A DNA stretch of 7,375 nt from NCBI GenBank assembly GCA_017477855.1, contig JAFUUN010000077.1:1-7375 (forward strand). The letters are read 5' to 3'. This stretch comes from Rickettsiales bacterium (GTDB lineage Bacteria; Pseudomonadota; Alphaproteobacteria; Rickettsiales; Deianiraeaceae). Position numbers and translations under genes: made by a program. Shown in pieces: positions 1 to 4,858 of the stretch. The notes below the pieces were generated by a model. The model saw only the letters and a list, made by a program, of their open reading frames with translations. It was not told the origin of the DNA and ran no database searches. Positions within the stretch are counted from its first letter, which is position 1. Each line of letters starts with the position of its first letter.

Positions 1-370
1 AAAAATCTTTATCGCTCCAACTAACACAACCGCAATCCCCTGTATTTATAATCATTGTGGTGTTTGCATCTCTATTCTTCTCGTGATAATATCCAATTGG
101 TTCTTTCCCTCCGTGAAATACTGGATAATCACCACCATCAACAAGGTCTCTTTTTGTCAATCTTTTACCTCTTAAAATCATACAAACATCCCCAATCCTC
201 ACATCTCTCACTCCCCACTTTTCTCTCTCTTCCTCACTGAATGTCAAAAGTTTATCCCTATAATACTCATATTGTTTCTTTCTTAATTTAAGTTCTGTTT
301 GAAGTTCTGTTTGAAGTTCTGTGAACTTGTCTAATATCTCCACAACTTTGAGTTGGGTTGGGAGGGGGGG
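1..370 (-). CDS. hsdS: HsdS second half: central conserved helix and start of second recognition domain (partial, shifted frame)
   Basis: Read one frame away from the first half, the minus strand here encodes PLPTQLKVVEILDKF, then three TEL units joined by Q, then a basic-aromatic stretch KLRKKQYEYYRDKLLTF. That is the central helical spacer which separates the two target-recognition domains of HsdS. A second recognition domain follows, starting VRIGDVCMILRGKRLT and then GDYPVFHGGKEPIGYY and TTMIINTGDCGCVSW, before the window ends. Its VRIGDV...GG pattern repeats the VKLGEV...GG pattern of the first half, as expected from the internal duplication of HsdS. The stretch has no stop codon. A GTG in this frame overlaps the stop of the first half closely enough for coupled re-initiation, but that is inference. 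The rest of the gene and any hsdM or hsdR lie outside the window. Confidence 0.8.
290..322. repeat. 12-bp tandem repeat (2.75 copies) encoding TELQ in hsdS
   Basis: The unit GAAGTTCTGTTT (plus strand) occurs 2.75 times in a row with no mismatches. On the coding strand it gives TELQTELQTEL in the helical spacer of HsdS. The unit is four codons, so gain or loss keeps the frame and only changes spacer length. It matches in position and character the TAEL repeats of EcoR124-type HsdS, whose copy number sets the gap in the recognised DNA site. Confidence 0.85.
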
Positions 371-786
371 AGTGGAATAGACAAGTTTAAAATAATCTTT
401 GAATCAAGTGCTGGAATTCCTGCCCCGTGCTGTGATTGTGTCAATTTTTCTTGTGAATTTTTCAAATAATAATACAAATATTTATTATTTAATAAATTCT
501 CATCTTTTGTTTTTACAACATAGCAGTGAGCGCCTGCATAAAATTTTTCCTTCATCCAATTCACAAAACCGGCAGAAGCACCACCTTGCGAGATTGTTAT
601 ATTATTCTCATCATAATTATATTTGTCATATTTTCCAGATGCAACACTTCCGCCGTTGATATAATAATATTCTCCATCTGGTTTTAACTCTTCTTTATTT
701 AACTGCTTTCCTTTTTGTAATATACACACCTCACCCAACTTCACCATCTCACACTTTTGGTTTTTTAGTAAATCGTTGATTTGCAT
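331..786 (-). CDS. hsdS: Type I restriction-modification specificity subunit, first half (frameshifted)
   Basis: This is the amino-terminal part (151 residues) of an HsdS subunit, which gives a type I restriction-modification complex its DNA sequence specificity. The first target-recognition domain is visible: a VKLGEV start motif near residue 15, then a KGK...GEYYYINGG stretch, an ITISQGGASAGFVNW core, and the HGAGIPALDS...NLSIPLPP ending typical of the family. Beyond the proline-rich end the frame is lost in a run of seven C (coding strand, 364-370), giving a ten-residue aberrant tail and a stop. Adding one C restores LPTQLKVVEILDKF, the expected central region, in the frame that continues to the left edge. 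The ATG at 786 is preceded in frame by TAG TGA, so the gene cannot begin further upstream; no Shine-Dalgarno is seen. It lies 11 nt after tRNA-Thr. The family is clear. Whether the shift is biological (phase variation), a decayed gene or a sequencing error cannot be told here. Confidence 0.85.
   Translation of the reverse strand: MQINDLLKNQKCEMVKLGEVCILQKGKQLNKEELKPDGEYYYINGGSVASGKYDKYNYDENNITISQGGASAGFVNWMKEKFYAGAHCYVVKTKDENLLNNKYLYYYLKNSQEKLTQSQHGAGIPALDSKIILNLSIPLPPSQPNSKLWRY
364..370. repeat. Homopolymer G7/C7 at the hsdS frameshift
   Basis: Seven consecutive G on the plus strand (C on the coding strand) sit exactly where the HsdS reading frame breaks. Eight (or five) bases would join the two halves into one protein, while seven gives the truncated product. 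The tract is short for a contingency locus but long enough to slip. Confidence 0.75.
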
Positions 787-797
787 AGTTCACTACG

Positions 798-870
<73 letters not shown>

Positions 871-878
871 GACAGTGG

Positions 879-906
879 TTTTTAAATGCGATTGTTTTAT
901 TTGCAA
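879..906 (-). promoter_or_regulatory. Candidate sigma70 promoter for tRNA-Thr
   Basis: On the minus strand, TTGCAA (906-901) is followed after 16 bases by TAAAAA (884-879), and the mature tRNA begins 8 bases later. Both boxes match the sigma70 consensus only partly. The position is right for a promoter starting at or just before the tRNA 5' end. Confidence 0.45.
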
Positions 907-924
907 GGAGGAAATTAATTGATT

Positions 925-1010
925 GTTGCGTTGCGCTGCCCGAGGATACACTCTCGCCGTTTGGCCGCGTCTTGCTTATCGTTGGTCAAACATGCTCCGC
1001 GCCGCGTAAC
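925..1010 (+). repeat. Dispersed GC-rich palindromic repeat, copy A
   Basis: This is a GC-rich block in an AT-rich gap between tRNA-Thr and the divergent 324-residue gene. It carries the family signature GCGCTGCCCGAGG (933-945), then CTCGCCGTTTGG, and near the right end GCTCCGCGCCGC. Inner arms GTTTGGCC (959-966) and GGTCAAAC (984-991) pair with one G-U. The left outer edge GTTGCG can partly pair with the terminal CGTAAC. No transposase lies next to it. The most likely nature is a small non-autonomous or REP-like intergenic repeat. Confidence 0.7.
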
Positions 1011-1081
1011 TTCTATTTTCAATCAACAAAAATCAATATAAATTTAATATGGTTTTTCACTAATTTGCATGTAATTAAAAA

Positions 1082-1126
1082 TTGACATTTTTTGATAAAT
1101 GGGATACCATGTTGTCGTGTTATAAT
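1082..1126 (+). promoter_or_regulatory. Candidate promoter elements before the 324-residue gene
   Basis: Two overlapping possibilities are seen. TTGACA (1082-1087) is followed after 17 bases by TACCAT (1105-1110). Further down, an extended -10 TGTTATAAT ends at 1126. Initiation from the second would start at about 1133, practically on the ATG at 1135, giving a leaderless mRNA. No ribosome-binding sequence is present between either box and the ATG. Confidence 0.5.
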
Positions 1127-1134
1127 AGTTTTTT

Positions 1135-2109
1135 ATGGAAAATAACCAAGAAATTAAAAAATTTAAAGACAACTTTGGAAATGAATATGTTGTTGATGCC
1201 GGTGGTCATTTAAAATCTGTGAACGGAAATACCGTTAAAGGAGTAGAACATCTTTACAGTAATATTGACGATACTAACATGAATCCAGAATACCAAGAAA
1301 AAGAGGGACAAAATAAAACTGCACTTATATTTGTTGATACCAGGGAAAGACCATTAGTATTAAATCTGCATAATGATAAAAAAATTAGGTTATCAACGCA
1401 ACCCAACGCAGACCATGCCGTAGTGTCTTTAACAACCGACAGAGACTTGACAAGATTGCATAATTGTTCTTTTACAAAAGGAGTGCAAGCGCATGAAATT
1501 ATAAAAGAGAACGGCAATACCGAGCATGAATCAATTGACAGACTTCATGATGCTACAATCACATATTATTATCCACCAATAAAAAATGGACAAAGATCAA
1601 CACAGGTCACACATGCAGCCCGTAAAGGTTTCAAACCGATGATCAGAGATAACGCAGGCGATAATGAGAATAGAATTATTGAATTTTTTGATGTTAATAA
1701 AGACGAATATTATAAAGGAGAAGTAGGTGTTGGTGGTGATTTAACAAAATATCATAAAATTGGGAAAAATAAATATCAAAAGGATTGGGCGGTTAAAGGA
1801 TATTATACTAACTTTTGTGGTTCAAATAAAAAATGTAAGGAACTTTATTTGTTAACGGAACATGGAAGCCCAGTATTTAGCATTGTGAACTCCGACACTG
1901 GAAGAACAAAAATAACCAGACGCATACCATTTAAATATGGCGGCCACCAACCATCTTTGATTATAGATGAGTTGAATATGAACAATTTAGAAACACACCA
2001 ACAACATTGGGACAGAATGAATAAATTTTACAATAAAAAAGCTCAAAAAGTAAGAGATAATATTGAAGAACCATTGCCTTTGCAACCAGAAAGGAGCAAA
2101 AGTGTATAA
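1135..2109 (+). CDS. Hypothetical protein, 324 residues, unrecognised
   Basis: I do not recognise this protein. It is hydrophilic and rich in Asn and Lys, with no signal peptide or membrane segment, so probably cytoplasmic. Landmarks include KDNFGNEYVVDAGGHLKSVNG (11-31, two overlapping runs), TALIFVDTRERPLVLNLH (62-79), a Tyr/Pro patch ITYYYPP (142-148), EFFDVNKDEYYKGEVGVGG (183-201), three cysteines (111, 228, 234) and a charged carboxyl tail probably helical from about 276 to 310. NGNT occurs twice (30-33, 126-129). The ATG is the only early start; the next Met is at residue 49. There is no Shine-Dalgarno, and an extended -10 lies 8 bases upstream. The gene stands alone between the tRNA gap and the 3' end of convergent comM. 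Its AT-rich composition and isolation suggest an accessory or lineage-specific gene. That it is a gene is likely from length and the promoter; function is unknown. Confidence 0.75.
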   Translation: MENNQEIKKFKDNFGNEYVVDAGGHLKSVNGNTVKGVEHLYSNIDDTNMNPEYQEKEGQNKTALIFVDTRERPLVLNLHNDKKIRLSTQPNADHAVVSLTTDRDLTRLHNCSFTKGVQAHEIIKENGNTEHESIDRLHDATITYYYPPIKNGQRSTQVTHAARKGFKPMIRDNAGDNENRIIEFFDVNKDEYYKGEVGVGGDLTKYHKIGKNKYQKDWAVKGYYTNFCGSNKKCKELYLLTEHGSPVFSIVNSDTGRTKITRRIPFKYGGHQPSLIIDELNMNNLETHQQHWDRMNKFYNKKAQKVRDNIEEPLPLQPERSKSV

Positions 2110-2201
2110 TAACAATAAAAATGGTGCGCATTAATTAATAGCATACCAACAACACAATTTTTGGCCAATGGAAAAAAGACACGGCTTGTAATATAATCTA
2201 A

Positions 2202-3737
2202 TCACTCCCCCATCATCTTCTGTCTAAACAATGCGGCTCGGAGAATATGTTCTTTTGTCATGCCCTCACTGTTTTCAAGATCTGCAATGGTGCGTGCAAC
2301 ACGGAGGATTTTTCCAATTCCGCGCATAGAAACTTGCAGTTGCTCTGATATTTTATCAAGAATTTCGTAGGCACTATCGTCAACAGGATGGCAATATTTC
2401 TGCATGGCTTTGCCATCTGGAATGCAAGCATTTGTGGAGAACTCCTCATCTTTGTATCTCTCGGCTTGGATGTTCCGCGCAGCAATAACGCGCTGCCTGA
2501 TTGACGCACTGCTCTCCTCAGAGGTCGTGCTATTTGTCAGGTCACTAAATTTGTGGTTTGTGTCTTCCATCCTGACATGAATATCTATTCTATCCAACAG
2601 TGGGCCAGAGATTTTACTTTGATAATTTATTATTGAGTTGCGACTGCATTTGCATGCATGAATTTTGCTGCCGTAAAATCCGCATTTGCATGGGTTCATT
2701 GCCGCGACCAGTTGGAAATTTGCAGGATAAACCACCTTGGCATTGACGCGCGTGATTGCAATGTCTCCCGTCTCCATTGGCTGACGGAGGGCTTCAATGG
2801 TGTCCCGCTGATATTCAGGGAGCTCATCCAAAAACAGAACTCCATTGTGCGCGAGAGTGATTTCCCCGGGACGTGAATGCGAACCACCGCCTATCATCGC
2901 ATAACGCGAGGCCGTATGGTGAGGTGCTCTAAATGGTCGCACAGATGACAACACGCCGTTTTTAAGCATCCCAGCAACAGATTGTATCATGCTGACATCA
3001 AGCATCTCCCGCATACTTAGCGGTGGCAAAATCGTTGCAATACGACTTGCCAACATGGACTTTCCGGTTCCGGGGCTTCCAATGAGTAAAATGTTATGTC
3101 CGCCTGCTGCTGCAACTTCCATTGCAAACTTGGCCTCATGCTGGCCTTTGACATCAGACATGTCTTGTTTGCTTCTTGTTATTATGTCCTCTTTTGTAAT
3201 CTGTGGCCTGTCTATTTGCTCCTGCCCTTTCAATACACGAATAAGTTGAGACAAATTCTCTGCTGCGATAATAGGCACATCCTTGCCACTCCATGCTGCT
3301 TCTGTGCCGTTGGCGTATGGACAAATCACTCCCATCTTGTTTTTGTAAGCATAAAATGCAGTCGGAAGAACACCGTTGACCTGTCTGATTGTTCCATCCA
3401 GACCGAGCTCTCCTAAAATCACATATCCGTCCAGTGTGCCATTTGGAATTACATTCATGGTCTGTAAAATAGCCAGCGCGATTGGCAGGTCGTAATGCGA
3501 ACCCTCCTTCAAAATGTCTGCTGGCGCAAGGTTGATGGTGATGCGATATGGTGGTAAAATCAAACCAAGAGTTGATAGCGCTGCACGAATTCTGTCGCGG
3601 CTTTCACTGACTGCTTTGTCTCCAAGTCCTACAATCGTTATGCCGGGTTGACCCTTTGCAAAATGCACTTCTACATCAATATCCAAAACATTTATCCCGG
3701 AGAAAGCGATTGTTTTTACCCTTGACAAGTTTGGCAT
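2202..3737 (-). CDS. comM: YifB/ComM-family Mg-chelatase-like AAA+ ATPase
   Basis: A full-length member (511 residues) of the YifB/ComM family. ComM is a ring-forming helicase that helps branch migration while incoming DNA recombines in naturally transformable bacteria; YifB is the E. coli homologue. Order seen: an amino-terminal ChlI-type domain (about 5-140, with GLGDKAVSESRDRIRAAL and NLAPADILKEGSHYDLPIAL), an AAA+ core with Walker A GSPGTGKS (220-227), Walker B VLFLDELPE (300-308), sensor AAMNPCKCG (345-353), and SGPLLDRIDIH with the arginine-finger candidate Arg383. A Mg-chelatase carboxyl domain runs from about 400 to 505. Cys350, 352, 362 and 364 form the CxC...CxC pair usual in the family. 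The ATG at 3737 gives the normal MPNLSRVKTIAFSG start, though no Shine-Dalgarno precedes it. The gene is divergent from the flavodoxin gene and convergent with the 324-residue gene. The family is certain; a role in DNA uptake is inferred from homologues, as no other competence gene is in view. Confidence 0.95.
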   Translation of the reverse strand: MPNLSRVKTIAFSGINVLDIDVEVHFAKGQPGITIVGLGDKAVSESRDRIRAALSTLGLILPPYRITINLAPADILKEGSHYDLPIALAILQTMNVIPNGTLDGYVILGELGLDGTIRQVNGVLPTAFYAYKNKMGVICPYANGTEAAWSGKDVPIIAAENLSQLIRVLKGQEQIDRPQITKEDIITRSKQDMSDVKGQHEAKFAMEVAAAGGHNILLIGSPGTGKSMLASRIATILPPLSMREMLDVSMIQSVAGMLKNGVLSSVRPFRAPHHTASRYAMIGGGSHSRPGEITLAHNGVLFLDELPEYQRDTIEALRQPMETGDIAITRVNAKVVYPANFQLVAAMNPCKCGFYGSKIHACKCSRNSIINYQSKISGPLLDRIDIHVRMEDTNHKFSDLTNSTTSEESSASIRQRVIAARNIQAERYKDEEFSTNACIPDGKAMQKYCHPVDDSAYEILDKISEQLQVSMRGIGKILRVARTIADLENSEGMTKEHILRAALFRQKMMGE

Positions 3738-3788
3738 AGCACATCAAAACGAATTAAAATGATTTTATTTGCAAGAAAAAAGATTTTG

Positions 3789-3877
3789 TTGTTGTGCGGC
3801 GCGGAGCGCGTTTGTGCGAGGAGCAACGCGAGGAGCAAAATACAAACCGCGAGGGCGTGGCCTCGGGCAGCGCAACA
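3789..3877 (-). repeat. Dispersed GC-rich palindromic repeat, copy B (inverted)
   Basis: Read on the minus strand it gives the same order as the other copies: TGTTGCGCTGCCCGAGG, CCACGCCCTCGCGGTTTGT, a central part, then ACAAACGCGCTCCGCGCCGC and CAACA. Inner arms GTTTGT (3810-3815) and ACAAAC (3842-3847) pair exactly, and outer arms TGTTGCGC/GCACAACA pair with one mismatch. The centre is peculiar to this copy: an 11-mer GCGAGGAGCAA is present twice (3816-3826, 3828-3838), 12 bases apart. It lies in the divergent gap between comM and the flavodoxin gene. Confidence 0.7.
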
Positions 3878-3894
3878 TAAAAAAAGAGACATGT

Positions 3895-3926
3895 TTGCAA
3901 ATTATTTTTGAATGTGTAGTTATAAA
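3895..3926 (+). promoter_or_regulatory. Candidate promoter of the flavodoxin-like gene
   Basis: TTGCAA (3895-3900) and TATAAA (3921-3926) are separated by 20 bases, longer than the usual 17, so the -35 is doubtful. The -10 lies only 9 bases before the preferred ATG at 3936, which would place the transcript start almost on the start codon. Confidence 0.4.
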
Positions 3927-3935
3927 CTGTTATTT

Positions 3936-4463
3936 ATGACAAGTATTGTGATCTATTTTTCAAGAGCAGGAAGCAACTGGGTTAAGGATGGGGTAGGATA
4001 TTTGGATGTTGGAAACACTGAACTTTTGGCCAAGTATATTCAAAAGAAAACCGACTGCGATATTTTCAAAATTGAAACCACAAAACAATATCCAGATGAC
4101 TATTATCAAGCAACAGAAGTTGCAAAAGAAGAATTGCAAAATGGTTTTAGACCAAAACTGATAAAAGATCCAGATAACCTTGAAAAGTATGACAAAATAT
4201 ATCTTGGACATCCAATCTGGTGGAGCACTTTCCCTACTGCCGTTTTTACACTGCTTGAAAATTGTAATCTTGATGGAAAAATAATAATTCCATTTTGTAC
4301 TCATGAAGGCAGCGGAATTGCTAATAGTGATAGAGATTTAAAACAAATTTGCGGAAATTCAAAAATTAAATCTTACTTTGAAACCAGAGGTTATATGTGT
4401 CAAGAAATAGATACCAATGCTAATTTGCAAAGCAAGATTAACGCATGGATTGAAAAAAATTGA
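3936..4463 (+). CDS. Flavodoxin-like FMN-binding protein
   Basis: A short single-domain flavodoxin of the flavodoxin_4 type (about 175 residues), predicted to be cytoplasmic, bind FMN and shuttle electrons or reduce quinone-like substrates; the partner is unknown. Visible are the first beta strand and phosphate-binding loop SIVIYFSRAGSNW, the VGNTELLAKYI segment that closes the site in this subgroup, a YDKIYLGHPIWWSTFPTAV strand-loop that would contact the flavin, and IIIPFCTHEGSGIANSD, the family's second flavin loop. The frame is open from an ATG at 3912, but the ATG at 3936 is preferred because it places the methionine directly before strand 1, as in relatives; 3912 would add MCSYKLLF and overlap the likely -10. 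No Shine-Dalgarno is seen for either. The gene is divergent from comM and convergent with the cysteine-rich peptide gene, with repeats B and C on either side. Confidence 0.9.
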   Translation: MTSIVIYFSRAGSNWVKDGVGYLDVGNTELLAKYIQKKTDCDIFKIETTKQYPDDYYQATEVAKEELQNGFRPKLIKDPDNLEKYDKIYLGHPIWWSTFPTAVFTLLENCNLDGKIIIPFCTHEGSGIANSDRDLKQICGNSKIKSYFETRGYMCQEIDTNANLQSKINAWIEKN

Positions 4464-4466
4464 AAT

Positions 4467-4550
4467 TGTTGTTACGTTGCTTGAGGCCACGCACTCACCG
4501 TTTGGCAGCGCTATGCTCTGTGGCCAAACGCGCTCCGCGCTGCCCAGCAA
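4467..4550 (+). repeat. Dispersed GC-rich palindromic repeat, copy C
   Basis: It fills the gap between the convergent flavodoxin and cysteine-rich peptide genes. Family blocks are GAGGCCACGCACTC, CCGTTTGGC and CGCGCTCCGCGCTGCC. Inner arms CGTTTGGC (4499-4506) and GCCAAACG (4523-4530) pair perfectly over 8 bases with a 16-base loop. An alternative 8-base pairing GGCAGCGC (4504-4511) with GCGCTGCC (4537-4544) shares three bases with it, so the two exclude each other. It might stop transcription here, but no T-run follows directly in either direction. Confidence 0.7.
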
Positions 4551-4552
4551 AA

Positions 4553-4747
4553 TTAATCACACTTATAAGCACAATTGCTTTTGCAACTTTTTAGCTCTTG
4601 ACCTGTCATGTGAATGCATTTCCCTTGCATTTTGCAATGATCATAACATGCTCTTTGTGTAGGTGTCCACGCTTTCGCTATTTTACTCGTGTCGTTTTGT
4701 GGGTAAAAAAAAAGTGTAAACAAACCAATAAATACTATTTTTTTCAT
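4553..4747 (-). CDS. Small cysteine-rich, probably secreted peptide (64 residues)
   Basis: I do not recognise a named family. The protein starts MKK followed by a hydrophobic run IVFIGLFTLFF (4-14), which fits a signal peptide; AKA before Trp27 is a possible cleavage site, leaving about 38 residues. The mature part has six cysteines at 34, 38, 44, 55, 59 and 63: a CX3C pair, 16 residues later a second CX3C pair, and one extra Cys inside and one at the end. Twin CX3C motifs are the mark of small disulphide-locked helical hairpins (alpha-hairpinin peptides, small Tim chaperones). An even cysteine count and an export signal suggest disulphides formed outside the cytoplasm. A TTGACA/TAACAT promoter lies just upstream and gyrB precedes it in the same direction, 111 bases away. 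A real gene is likely; its role (toxin, antimicrobial, envelope protein) is open. Confidence 0.65.
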   Translation of the reverse strand: MKKIVFIGLFTLFFYPQNDTSKIAKAWTPTQRACYDHCKMQGKCIHMTGQELKSCKSNCAYKCD

Positions 4748-4760
4748 AAACCACTACTGT

Positions 4761-4788
4761 ATGTTAGAATTTAAAATATTATTGTCAA
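4761..4788 (-). promoter_or_regulatory. Candidate sigma70 promoter for the cysteine-rich peptide
   Basis: On the minus strand, a consensus -35 TTGACA (4788-4783) is followed after 16 bases by TAACAT (4766-4761, four of six consensus bases). The ATG at 4747 is 13 bases beyond the -10, leaving a leader of only a few bases. This supports independent transcription of the peptide rather than only read-through from gyrB. Confidence 0.5.
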
Positions 4789-4858
4789 CTTTTAGTTTAT
4801 AATTTAGTTAAAAACCATCTATCACTGTAATTAATTATATTAATAGTTTAAATATTTA

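Noticed and set aside
55..240. Plus-strand open frame of 61 codons
   Set aside because: It lies opposite the recognisable second half of hsdS, and its product is low-complexity Ser/Leu/His.
2157..2178. Possible terminator between the 324-residue gene and comM (T-run, GGCC, A-run)
   Set aside because: Only CC/GG and the A/T runs pair, with unpaired GG in between; too weak for an intrinsic terminator. The rest of 2110-2201 shows no clear structure.
3912..3935. ATG at 3912 as the flavodoxin start
   Set aside because: It would add eight residues before the first strand and place the likely -10 box inside the coding sequence; ATG at 3936 fits the family better.
4417..4662. Plus-strand open frame of 81 codons overlapping the flavodoxin end
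   Set aside because: It covers the flavodoxin 3' end, repeat copy C and the antisense of the cysteine-rich peptide; it is a composite with no coherent domain.
4748..4858. Terminator downstream of gyrB
   Set aside because: The gap is almost pure A/T with only short AT palindromes; no GC stem with T-run on the minus strand. Only the peptide promoter candidate is supported there.
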